The notes under the pieces: model-generated
The model's input: the letters and a program-made list of their open reading frames with translations, nothing else
Told to the model about the DNA's origin: nothing
Database searches by the model: none
Translations under genes and position numbers: made by a program
Shown here: piece by piece, positions 1-6,105 of the stretch
Layout: every line of letters starts with the position of its first letter
Position numbering within the stretch: position 1 is the first letter of the stretch
From: JABDIY01 sp041576015
GTDB lineage: Bacteria > Actinomycetota > Acidimicrobiia > Acidimicrobiales > SZUA-35
Direction: 5' to 3'
Assembly (NCBI GenBank): GCA_041576015.1
Contig: JBFGLT010000106.1
Location: 1 to 11,427, forward strand
Length of the DNA: 11,427 nucleotides

Positions 1-172
1 CGAACTGGGCGGCCATGATCAGGTCGCCTTCGTTCTCGCGATCCTCGTCGTCGACGACGACGACGATCTCGCCCCGTGCGATGGCGGCGATCGCGTCGGG
101 AATCGGATCCAGGGTGGTGCTCTCCCCGCGCCCGTCCGAGGCCGGCTGGGCGGCTGATGTCGTCTCGCTCAT
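1..172 (-). CDS. ribBA: 3,4-dihydroxy-2-butanone 4-phosphate synthase, N-terminus (probably RibBA), partial
   Basis: Only the first 57 codons are in the window; the rest lies beyond the left edge. The RibB domain converts ribulose 5-phosphate to 3,4-dihydroxy-2-butanone 4-phosphate, the four-carbon precursor of riboflavin, in the cytoplasm. The translation begins MSETTSAAQPAS, and after about 30 residues carries the hallmark acidic stretch VVDDEDRENEGDLIMAAQ, which binds metal and substrate in this family. The ATG at 172-170 overlaps the ribE stop as ATGA. A strong Shine-Dalgarno, GGAGG on the minus strand (180-184), lies 7 bp upstream inside ribE, which fixes the start. Actinobacterial RibB is usually fused to GTP cyclohydrolase II (RibA); that half cannot be seen here, so the symbol ribBA is an inference and plain ribB is possible. 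Confidence 0.93.
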   Translation of the reverse strand, partial: MSETTSAAQPASDGRGESTTLDPIPDAIAAIARGEIVVVVDDEDRENEGDLIMAAQF

Positions 173-741
173 CGGTGCGCCTCCAGGAGTTTCTCGGCGT
201 ACTTCGCCATCACATCGACCTCCACGTTCACAGCGTCGCCTGCACCCTTGGTGCCAAGCGTCGTCACCTCGGTCGTGTGGGGAATGACGGCGACGGTGAA
301 CCCTTCTTCAGTCGGCTTCACCACCGTCAAGGAAATGCCGTCGACGGTCACCGATCCCTTCTCGACGAGGTACCGACGGAGCGCTGCGGGCACCCGGACG
401 TGCAAGTCGGGCGCCGGTTCGAGGATCTCGCCGACCGCGTCGACATGCCCCTGCACGAGATGTCCGCCGAGGCGATCGGCCAACCGGACCGGCCGCTCGA
501 GGTTGATGCGGTGGCCCGGTTCCAGCTGACCCAGCTGGGTGCGAGCGAAGGTCTCGTCGGTGACGTCGGCCTCCCACCATTCACCCGCTCGATCCCACGT
601 CACGACCGTCAGACAGCATCCGTTCACGGCGATCGACGCCCCCGTCTCGACGTCGTCGAGCACCGTCCGGCAACCGAACCGGAGCCGGCCACCGTCGCGA
701 GACAGGACGGTTCCCAGCTCTTCGACGATTCCGGTGAACAT
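169..741 (-). CDS. ribE: Riboflavin synthase alpha subunit
   Basis: 190-residue riboflavin synthase (called ribC in some species). It dismutates two molecules of 6,7-dimethyl-8-ribityllumazine into riboflavin and 5-amino-6-ribitylaminouracil. The protein starts with the family signature MFTGIVEELG and shows the two tandem lumazine-binding barrels: barrel 1 has VNGCCLTVV near residues 39-47, and barrel 2 starts near HLVQGHVDAVGEI (94-106) with VDGISLTVV (133-141). The end NVEVDVMAKYAEKLL matches the usual C-terminal trimerisation helix region. Length is a little under the common 195-215. The gene begins 4 bp after the ribD stop and its TGA overlaps the ribBA start, so translation of the three is probably coupled. 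The Shine-Dalgarno is weak (GAAAG inside the ribD end). No FMN riboswitch is visible upstream of the unit. Confidence 0.96.
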   Translation of the reverse strand: MFTGIVEELGTVLSRDGGRLRFGCRTVLDDVETGASIAVNGCCLTVVTWDRAGEWWEADVTDETFARTQLGQLEPGHRINLERPVRLADRLGGHLVQGHVDAVGEILEPAPDLHVRVPAALRRYLVEKGSVTVDGISLTVVKPTEEGFTVAVIPHTTEVTTLGTKGAGDAVNVEVDVMAKYAEKLLEAHR

Positions 742-745
742 ATCG

Positions 746-1756
746 CTACTTTCGGTGGCGTTGGGGAATGAAGTCCAATCTCAGTGTGTCACCGAGTGAC
801 GCAATCGCCTCAAATCGTCCTCGGGTGAGATCGGCCATCGTCGATGCACCCGGGCCCCGCAGAACAGGCTGGCCGTCGTCGCCGCCCATCAGTGCGGCCG
901 CCAGGTAGAACACGTAAAGATCGACGAGGCCGGCAGCGTGAAAGCGATGGGCGGTCGTCGCTCCTCCCTCGATCATCAACTGGAGTACATTTCGCCCGCC
1001 GAGATCGTCGAGGAGTTCGCCGAGTTCGCCCCGGTACTCGAGGCAGGGTCGGACCCTGGCGGTCAGCGGTGCGGTTCCGAGGACGACGCGCAGCGGTGTC
1101 CGGGGCGGAAGACCGTCAGCGGCAACGATGCCCCGCACGGTCAGCTGGGGATCGTCCGCGCGGATCGTTCCCGCTCCGGCAGCGATGGCGTCGCTTTCGG
1201 CTCGCAGACGATGTACGTCGGCGCGGGCTGCCTCACCGGTGATCCACTTCGAGGTCCCGTCGGCGGCCGCCGTGCGCCCGTCCAGCGTGGCGGCGATCTT
1301 GCTGACGACCCAGGGGCGGCCGGTTCGGCGGTGGTGCAGGTAGGGCCGGAGTTGCTGCTCGATCTCGTCGCTGCCCACGCCGACGGTCACGTCGATCCCC
1401 GCCTCGCGCAGCGACCGGATGCCCTCACCGGCAACCCGGGGATCGGGGTCGGCGACTCCGACAACGACGCGTGCCACGCCGGCGTGGATCACAGCTGCTG
1501 AACACGGACCGGTTCGCCCCGTGTGCACGCATGGCTCGAGCGTCACGTACAGCGTGGCCCCGCGAGCACGCTCGCCGGCCCGTTCGAGAACGACCCGCTC
1601 TGCGTGCCGGTCACCGGGGCGCTGGGTCCCACCCTCGAACGAGGTGCCGTCGTCGCAAACAAGCACCGCACCGACCCACGGATTCGGCGGCGCCAGCAGA
1701 CGGCTGTGCCACGCCCTGGCAACCGCCCTCCCCATGAGATCCCGGTCGTCGACCAC
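746..1756 (-). CDS. ribD: Bifunctional pyrimidine deaminase / 5-amino-6-(5-phosphoribosylamino)uracil reductase RibD
   Basis: 336-residue bifunctional enzyme for the second and third steps of riboflavin synthesis from GTP: zinc deamination of the pyrimidine, then NADPH reduction of the ribosyl group. The deaminase domain (about 1-145) shows NPWVGAVLV, the zinc ligands HAE (51-53), and PCVHTGRTGPC with Cys76 and Cys85. The reductase domain (about 146-336) shows SKIAATLDGRTAAADGTSKWITG, then DAIAAGAGTIRADDP and the IEGGATT turn. I chose the GTG at 1756 because it gives MVDDRDLMGRAVARA, the normal RibD N-terminus. The frame stays open to 2359, but that extension is intergenic repeat and antisense-frame mog sequence. 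ATG at 1735 (MGRAV) is a possible shorter start. The reductase domain has a short segment between the PLRVVL strand (221-226) and IEGG, roughly 30-35 residues less than I expect. Confidence 0.93.
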   Translation of the reverse strand: MVDDRDLMGRAVARAWHSRLLAPPNPWVGAVLVCDDGTSFEGGTQRPGDRHAERVVLERAGERARGATLYVTLEPCVHTGRTGPCSAAVIHAGVARVVVGVADPDPRVAGEGIRSLREAGIDVTVGVGSDEIEQQLRPYLHHRRTGRPWVVSKIAATLDGRTAAADGTSKWITGEAARADVHRLRAESDAIAAGAGTIRADDPQLTVRGIVAADGLPPRTPLRVVLGTAPLTARVRPCLEYRGELGELLDDLGGRNVLQLMIEGGATTAHRFHAAGLVDLYVFYLAAALMGGDDGQPVLRGPGASTMADLTRGRFEAIASLGDTLRLDFIPQRHRK

Positions 1757-1805
1757 CGGCCCAGTCTGCCCGGACGGCGAAACCAATTGTCCGAGCGAAG
1801 CGAGC

Positions 1806-1828
1806 GGCAAGCCTCCGGGTTGCTTGCC
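1806..1828. repeat. Inverted repeat, 7 bp stem, 9 nt loop
   Basis: GGCAAGC at 1806-1812 pairs perfectly with GCTTGCC at 1822-1828. Its right arm shares three bases (1826-1828) with the next dyad, so the two full hairpins cannot form together. The arrangement could act as a switch in a minus-strand leader ahead of ribD, but no ligand-binding consensus is visible. Confidence 0.6.
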
Positions 1829-1847
1829 GGCGCCGGGGGACGCCGGC
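1826..1847. repeat. Inverted repeat, 7 bp GC-only stem, 8 nt loop
   Basis: GCCGGCG at 1826-1832 pairs perfectly with CGCCGGC at 1841-1847, which would be a very stable hairpin on either strand. A 10 bp palindrome, CCGGCGCCGG, sits at 1827-1836 inside it. No T tract follows on either strand. Confidence 0.6.
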
Positions 1848-1890
1848 CCAATCAGCACCGTGACACGCCCGCAGCCAGCGAAGGCGAGAG

Positions 1891-1919
1891 TGGCTGCCGC
1901 CGCGCCAGCCAGGCAGCCA
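1891..1919. repeat. Inverted repeat, 8 bp stem, 13 nt loop
   Basis: TGGCTGCC at 1891-1898 pairs perfectly with GGCAGCCA at 1912-1919. It lies about 70 bp downstream of the mog stop on the minus strand. The position would suit a terminator or processing site for mog, but there is no following T run. Confidence 0.55.
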
Positions 1920-1989
1920 TCCGACCAGCAGCTTTGCCGAGCGGAGCGAGCCGAGCGACGAGCGAAGCGGAGGAGCGAGGACATTGAGC

Positions 1990-2460
1990 TCAGTGCGGTC
2001 TGCCCCCGCCGAGCAGGTCGATTGCGTGGGGGACGACGTCGAGGACGGCCTCGAGGGTTTCGACGGCACCCCTGGTCGATCCAGGGGTGTTGAGGATCAG
2101 TGCGGAGCCTCGTGTGCCGGCGCGGGCCCGGCTGAGACGGCCGAGGCCCTGCGGGTTGACCAGCCGCATGGCCTCGGCCATGCCGTCGGCCGCTCTCTCC
2201 ATGGCCGCGCTGGTTCCTTCGGGCGTGAGGTCCCTGGGACCAAAGCCCGTGCCACCGGTGGTGACGATCAGGCCGTTGAAGCCTTCTGCCAGTTCGATGA
2301 GCGTGTCGCGCACCGATTCGATGCCGTCGGGGATCTGCCGGCGATCCACGATGTCCCACCCTTCGTTTGCCAGCCGCTGGGCGAGGGCGTCGCCACTCCT
2401 GTCATCCCGTGTCCCCTGAACGACACCATCGGACACGGTCACGATCTTCACCTGGTTCAT
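1990..2460 (-). CDS. mog: MogA/MoaB-family molybdopterin adenylyltransferase-like protein
   Basis: 156-residue single-domain protein of the MoCF_biosynth family. Members adenylate molybdopterin (MogA, many MoaB) before molybdenum insertion in cofactor synthesis. The sequence starts MNQVKIVTVSDGVVQGTRDDRSG, carries the diagnostic TTGGTGFGPRDLTPE loop (67-81) with the catalytic-type Asp in PRDLTPE, and ends with LNTPGSTRGAVETL (123-136), the counterpart of the usual NLPGSPKGAVE motif. The ATG at 2460 is the natural N-terminus; its Shine-Dalgarno is weak (GAGCGG right before the ATG). It is divergent from serA and is followed, after the structured spacer, by ribD on the same strand, so cotranscription with the rib genes is possible but not shown. 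MogA and MoaB cannot be separated by eye, so the symbol is approximate. Confidence 0.9.
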   Translation of the reverse strand: MNQVKIVTVSDGVVQGTRDDRSGDALAQRLANEGWDIVDRRQIPDGIESVRDTLIELAEGFNGLIVTTGGTGFGPRDLTPEGTSAAMERAADGMAEAMRLVNPQGLGRLSRARAGTRGSALILNTPGSTRGAVETLEAVLDVVPHAIDLLGGGRPH

Positions 2461-2503
2461 CCGCTCAGTGTGCCAAGGCGGCGCCGGTCAACTGGCGGAG
2501 CGC

Positions 2504-2532
2504 TTGCGGCCGATGAGGGTGGCCCGTACGAT
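2504..2532 (+). promoter_or_regulatory. Predicted sigma70-type promoter for the serA operon
   Basis: TTGCGG at 2504-2509, a 17 bp spacer, and TACGAT at 2527-2532 form a near-ideal housekeeping -35/-10 pair for a high-GC actinobacterium. Transcription would start near 2539, giving a leader of about 57 nt before the serA ATG. This is read from the consensus only. Confidence 0.55.
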
Positions 2533-2581
2533 CGGCGCAACTCCCCCACGTCCCGCCGTCGAGCCGGCTGTGGGCTGTTGT

Positions 2582-2587
2582 GAAGGA
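2582..2587 (+). promoter_or_regulatory. Ribosome binding site of serA
   Basis: GAAGGA ends 8 bp before the ATG at 2596 and supports that start over any other in-frame codon. Confidence 0.7.
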
Positions 2588-2595
2588 ACCACGAG

Positions 2596-3834
2596 ATGAC
2601 CGGTCCCCGGATTCTGTTCGCCGATGCCCTCGACGCCGAGCGTCTCCGAGCGCTCGATGCCGAAGGGGCCGAGTTCAGCGTCGAGCCACACTTGGAAGCG
2701 GGCGATCTGCCCGGTCGGATCGGCGAGTTCGATGGCCTCGTCGTCCGCAGCACCAAGGTGACGGCCGAGACGATCGAGTCGGGCCGGCGGCTTCAGTTCA
2801 TCGTGCGCGCCGGTGCCGGGGTGGACAACATCGACACCACAGCGGCGTCCCGGGCCGGTGTCTATGTCTGCAACGTGCCCGGGCGAAATGCGGTCGCCGT
2901 GGCCGAGTTGACCCTTGGTCTGTTGCTGGCGATCGACCGGCGGATCCCGGACAACGTCGCCGATCTCCGCGACGGCATCTGGAACAAAGGTCGCTACAGC
3001 GAGGCCGATGGGATCCACGGGAAGAACCTCGCCATTGTGGGACTCGGATCGATCGGTCTGGAGGTTGCCCGCCGGGCGAAGGCGTTCGGGATGACCGTCA
3101 CCGCCATCCGTAAGGACGATCGGGGCGAATCCACTCAATCGCGAATCCGTTCGATCGGCATTCGCTTGGCCGAGGATCTCCCGTCGCTGCTGTCCGACGC
3201 CGATGTCGTGTCGGTCCACGTGCCGAACCATCCCGACACCGCCGGCATGGTGAACGCTGAGTTCCTCAGCCGCCTGCCGACGCGTGCGATCCTCCTCAAC
3301 ACGAGCCGGGGCGAAGTCGTCGACGAGGCCGCCCTCCTCGTCGCCCTCGATGCCGGCCTGCGAGCTGGGCTCGATGTCTTCGCCGGCGAACCCAAGGCCA
3401 AGGAGGGAACCTTCGACTCCCCCGTTGCCCGCCACCCGAACGTGGTTGGTACCCATCACATCGGCGCCTCCACCGAACAGGCCCAACGGTCGGTGGCCGA
3501 CGGGACGGTCGACACCATTCGGGCGTTCCTGCAGGGACGGCCCGTCAACGTCGTGAACCTGGAACAGGAACCGACCGGCGTCGCCTGCCTGGTCGTGAAG
3601 CACCATGACCGGGTCGGGGTCCTGGCTTCGGTTCTCGACGAGCTGAGGGCAAACGAGATCAACGTCCAGCAGATGCAGAATCAGCTCTTCGACGGAGACG
3701 ACGGAGCCGCAGTCGCCACGATCCATCTCGGCAGCCGGCCGGAGAAGGCACTGCTCGACGACCTCGCCGGGCTGCCCAACGTTCTCGACGTCGGCGTGAT
3801 CCCGACCAGCGCTCAGCCCGAGGAGGCTCCATGA
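2596..3834 (+). CDS. serA: D-3-phosphoglycerate dehydrogenase
   Basis: 412-residue NAD-dependent 2-hydroxyacid dehydrogenase that oxidises 3-phosphoglycerate to 3-phosphohydroxypyruvate, the committed step to serine. An N-terminal substrate domain (VVRSTKVTAETI, RAGAGVDNID) precedes the Rossmann part with IVGLGSIG (147-154). The catalytic triad appears as Arg238 in NTSRGEVVDE, Glu265 in VFAGEP and His288 in THHIGASTEQAQ. A C-terminal ACT domain (about 329-404; ACLVVKHHDRVGVLASVL) is the usual serine-feedback module. This is the short E. coli-like form, without the extra allosteric-substrate-binding domain of the roughly 530-residue mycobacterial SerA. It is first in a five-gene plus-strand operon, and its stop overlaps the serC start as ATGA. 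Feedback inhibition by serine is inferred from the ACT domain. Confidence 0.96.
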   Translation: MTGPRILFADALDAERLRALDAEGAEFSVEPHLEAGDLPGRIGEFDGLVVRSTKVTAETIESGRRLQFIVRAGAGVDNIDTTAASRAGVYVCNVPGRNAVAVAELTLGLLLAIDRRIPDNVADLRDGIWNKGRYSEADGIHGKNLAIVGLGSIGLEVARRAKAFGMTVTAIRKDDRGESTQSRIRSIGIRLAEDLPSLLSDADVVSVHVPNHPDTAGMVNAEFLSRLPTRAILLNTSRGEVVDEAALLVALDAGLRAGLDVFAGEPKAKEGTFDSPVARHPNVVGTHHIGASTEQAQRSVADGTVDTIRAFLQGRPVNVVNLEQEPTGVACLVVKHHDRVGVLASVLDELRANEINVQQMQNQLFDGDDGAAVATIHLGSRPEKALLDDLAGLPNVLDVGVIPTSAQPEEAP

Positions 3835-4934
3835 CACCAGAGATCGCCGAACCGTTCAGAGTTCACAACTTCTGCGCCGGCCCGTGTGCGCTCCCCCTGA
3901 ACGTCCTGCGCGAACTGTCAGCCGAACTGGTGGATTTCCAGGGCACGGGGATGTCGCTGATCGAGATGAGTCACCGTGGAGCGGAGTACGACACCGTCCA
4001 CCACGACACGATCGATCGGTTCCGGCGGGTCTTCGGCGTACCCGAGTCCTTTTCGGTGCTGCTCCTCCAGGGAGGGGCGACCCTCCAGTTCGCCATGGCA
4101 CCGATGAACGCGAGCGCGCTCGACGACGCCGTCGGCTATCTGGTCAGCGGGAGCGGGGGTAAGAAGGCGCTGGAGGATGCGAAGACCGTGCGGCCGAACG
4201 CCTACGCCGCGTGGAGCGGCGCCGCTGCGGACTACTCGAAGATGCCAGCCCACGACGAGATCGAGACCCGGCCGGGGACCCGTTTCGTGCATGTGACCTC
4301 GAACGAGACGATCGGAGGGATCCGCCTGGCTGACTTTCCGGACCCCGGCGTTCCCCTGGTCGCCGACATGAGCTCGGACTACCTGTCCCGGCCGATTCCC
4401 TGGGAGCGATTCGACGTCGTGTACGGGGGCGCCCAGAAGAATCTCGGACCGGCCGGGCTCACCGTCGTGTTCGTGAGAGATGCGATCATGGCCGGTGCTC
4501 CGGAACTGCCGTCGTACTTGAGCTACGCCACCCACGCCGCTGCCGACTCCTTGGCCAACACCCCACCGGTGTTCGCCATTTGGGCCACCGGGAAGGTGCT
4601 GGCGTGGATGGAGGAGATGGGCGGACTGGAGGTCATGCAACGACGCGCCGCTGCCCGGTCCGAACGGGTGTACGAAGCGATCGAGCACAGTGACGGCTTC
4701 TATCGGAGTCCGGTCAACGCACGGGACCGGTCGCACATGAACATCGTGTTCCGGTTGAGCGATGAGGAGCGGGAAGGGCGCTTTCTCGACGAGGCCGCAG
4801 CGGCCGACCTGGTCAACTTGAAGGGGCATCGCAGCGTCGGCGGGATCCGAGCCTCGATCTACAACGCCACCCCCGACTCGAGCGTCGACGCCCTCATCGA
4901 GTTCATGACCGAATTCGCCGCCAGGACCCGCTGA
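3831..4934 (+). CDS. serC: Phosphoserine aminotransferase
   Basis: 367-residue PLP-dependent class V aminotransferase that transfers the amino group of glutamate to 3-phosphohydroxypyruvate, giving O-phosphoserine. It begins VHNFCAGPCALP, the family's substrate-binding start, followed by SHRGAEYD (48-54) and LLQGGATLQF (79-87). The cofactor-anchoring lysine is Lys203 in GGAQKNLGPAG, with the pyridine-nitrogen Asp179 in VADMSSD. The C-terminal RSVGGIRASIYNA (334-346) contacts the phosphate of the substrate. It looks like the E. coli/Gram-negative SerC type rather than the divergent mycobacterial type. Start choice is firm: an AGGAGG Shine-Dalgarno lies in the serA end, and the ATG overlaps the serA stop by 4 bp. 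The next start follows the serC stop after one base. Confidence 0.96.
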   Translation: MTPEIAEPFRVHNFCAGPCALPLNVLRELSAELVDFQGTGMSLIEMSHRGAEYDTVHHDTIDRFRRVFGVPESFSVLLLQGGATLQFAMAPMNASALDDAVGYLVSGSGGKKALEDAKTVRPNAYAAWSGAAADYSKMPAHDEIETRPGTRFVHVTSNETIGGIRLADFPDPGVPLVADMSSDYLSRPIPWERFDVVYGGAQKNLGPAGLTVVFVRDAIMAGAPELPSYLSYATHAAADSLANTPPVFAIWATGKVLAWMEEMGGLEVMQRRAAARSERVYEAIEHSDGFYRSPVNARDRSHMNIVFRLSDEEREGRFLDEAAAADLVNLKGHRSVGGIRASIYNATPDSSVDALIEFMTEFAARTR

Positions 4935-4935
4935 T

Positions 4936-6105
4936 TTGGCGAGGCTGGCGCCGCTGCGATTGCGCCTCGTGCGCCCCGAGTGGAGCGACCGCGTACCGGC
5001 CCCCGCCCACGACGCGCTCACGCCCGGTGAGCGGAGCGTCTATCTCCGCCGCCACCCCGATTCATATCTGGCCGTCACCAAGGGTGCGGAGGACTTTCTC
5101 GACGGCCTGGCGCCGAGTGCCCACGAACTGGTTGCCGGGGGCCGTCGCGCCCTCGACCGGCTGCTGCTGGCTGGAGCGTTCACCGACCTTGCCCCCGCCC
5201 GGCTCTACGCGTACCAGCTGGAGGCAGCCGGATGGAGCCAGGTGGGGATCGTCGGCGGGATCCATCTCGACGAGTACGACAGCGGGACGATCCGGATCCA
5301 CGAGCACATTCACGAGACGAGGGCCGAACATCTGGCTCTTCATGCCGAGATCGTCGCCGCCCAGAGCAGCCCGGTCGCCCTGGCGCACCACCCCGACAGC
5401 GAACTCGCCCGGATCCTCGAGCGCGTGGAGGACGACCGCCCGACCCTCGACTTCTCGGCCGAGGACGGACTTCACCAAACGGTCTGGCCGATCGACTCCG
5501 AAGGGGCCGACGCCATCATCACCGGACTGGCCGGCCACCGGCTCTATCTGGTCGACGGTCACCATCGCACGGCGGCCGCAAGTATCCATCGCCGGCGGGG
5601 TGGATCAGACTGGCTCCTCGCTGCCCTGTTCTCCACCGATCAACTCCAGAGCCGTGCCTTCCATCGCCTCGTCACAACCCACCACGAGAGTCCGCTCCGG
5701 GCGATCGCCTCCCGTCTGGCCGATACCCGCATCGGGCGCATCGGCGACGGCAGCGGTGCGATCCATCTCTACCAGCGGGGCAACTGGTTGACCATCCCTC
5801 ACGTGCCGGCCCACCGTCCCCTCGAACGGCTGGACACGTGGCAGTTCGAGCACCACGTCCTTCCCGCCCTCGGCCCCGATGCCATCGTGCGGTACCGCAA
5901 CGCCCGCACCAGCGAAACCGACCTGATCGCCGAGGCCGACCGGACCGGTGAGCTCGTGGCCTTCATGTCGGCGGTCACGATGCCCCAGCTGTTCGCCGTC
6001 GCCGACGCCGGCGATGTCATGCCGCCGAAGTCGACCTACTTTGAACCAAAGGTCCGCAGCGGAGTGTTTCTCCGCCACCTCGACCACGACCCGGAGATGC
6101 CATGA
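4936..6105 (+). CDS. DUF1015 family protein of unknown function in the serine operon
   Basis: 389-residue soluble protein that I recognise as DUF1015 (COG4198). No activity is established for the family as far as I know. Visible blocks are YLAVTKGAEDFLDG near the N-terminus, YAYQLEAAGWSQVGIVGGIHLDEYDSGTIRIHEHIHETRAEH (91-132, in two parts: a Q/G-rich strand and a His/Glu-rich helix), LYLVDGHHRTAAA (203-215), and the C-terminal MPPKSTYFEPKVRSG (362-376), a strong family signature. DGHHR resembles the catalytic/phosphate loop of ParB/sulfiredoxin-fold proteins, some of which are serine kinases. No signal peptide or membrane segment is seen. The start is a TTG one base after the serC stop, with AGGA 9 bp upstream, and it fits the family N-terminus (RLAPLRLRLV); GTG at 4969 is the alternative. 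Its position after serA-serC suggests a role in serine or phosphoserine metabolism (inference). Confidence 0.88.
   Translation: MARLAPLRLRLVRPEWSDRVPAPAHDALTPGERSVYLRRHPDSYLAVTKGAEDFLDGLAPSAHELVAGGRRALDRLLLAGAFTDLAPARLYAYQLEAAGWSQVGIVGGIHLDEYDSGTIRIHEHIHETRAEHLALHAEIVAAQSSPVALAHHPDSELARILERVEDDRPTLDFSAEDGLHQTVWPIDSEGADAIITGLAGHRLYLVDGHHRTAAASIHRRRGGSDWLLAALFSTDQLQSRAFHRLVTTHHESPLRAIASRLADTRIGRIGDGSGAIHLYQRGNWLTIPHVPAHRPLERLDTWQFEHHVLPALGPDAIVRYRNARTSETDLIAEADRTGELVAFMSAVTMPQLFAVADAGDVMPPKSTYFEPKVRSGVFLRHLDHDPEMP

Larger units (their letters stand above)
1791..1980. repeat. Direct GAGCGAAGCGAGC-type repeats bounding a hairpin-rich segment
   Basis: The left arm, CCGAGCGAAGCGAGCGG at 1791-1807, reappears in the same orientation as CCGAGCGGAGCGAGCC at 1937-1952. 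A degenerate run continues to 1980 (CGAGCGACGAGCGAAGCGG and so on), built from 5-8 bp GAGCG units. The two arms bracket about 130 bp holding the hairpins. Directly repeated ends with internal dyads suggest a small non-coding interspersed element or a locally expanded repeat. Copy number elsewhere in the genome cannot be judged from this window, and no clear target-site duplication is visible. Confidence 0.6.
1757..1989. other. Structured intergenic spacer between mog and ribD
   Basis: This 233 bp stretch has no recognisable gene, although the ribD frame happens to stay open through it. It holds GAGCG(A/G)-rich repeats at both ends (1791-1807 and 1937-1980) and three perfect inverted repeats between them (listed separately). 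None of the hairpins is followed by a T tract on either strand, so none looks like a classical intrinsic terminator. I looked for the conserved FMN (RFN) riboswitch boxes on the minus strand ahead of ribD and saw none. No convincing promoter or Shine-Dalgarno for ribD stands out. It may be an attenuator or linker within a mog-rib unit, or a copy of an interspersed repeat family. Confidence 0.6.
2461..2595. promoter_or_regulatory. Divergent intergenic region between mog and serA
   Basis: A 135 bp spacer that must hold promoters for both the minus-strand mog (rib) unit and the plus-strand serine operon. A good rightward promoter is visible (separate entry). For mog, a TTGACC box on the minus strand (2486-2491) is the only -35-like element I noticed; it has no convincing -10 at the right spacing. 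The plus-strand leader holds no riboswitch or T-box that I can recognise. Confidence 0.6.

Noticed and set aside
246..253. Loss of the general-base Glu in MmsA (residues 246-253 of the protein) as a sign of inactivity
   Set aside because: CoA-dependent methylmalonate-semialdehyde dehydrogenases normally lack this Glu; the catalytic Cys281 is present. Coordinates here are protein residues.
1806..1919. Hairpins as intrinsic terminators of mog
   Set aside because: The stems are perfect, but no T run follows on the minus or plus strand, so I list them as inverted repeats only.
1757..2359. N-terminal extension of ribD to an ATG at 2359
   Set aside because: It would translate the repeat spacer and an out-of-frame part of mog. 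RibD homology begins exactly at the GTG at 1756.
2458..2491. TTGACC on the minus strand as the mog -35 box
   Set aside because: There is no matching -10 at 16-18 bp, and it would leave almost no leader before the ATG, so support is too thin for a feature.
2488..3837. 449-codon minus-strand frame antisense to serA
   Set aside because: Composition is typical of the mirror frame of a high-GC gene; there are no recognisable domains, and it would cover the serA promoter and whole gene.
3918..5021. 367-codon minus-strand frame antisense to serC, the same length as serC
   Set aside because: The equal length is a coincidence. The translation is low-complexity with no family motif, and serC on the other strand has full motif support.
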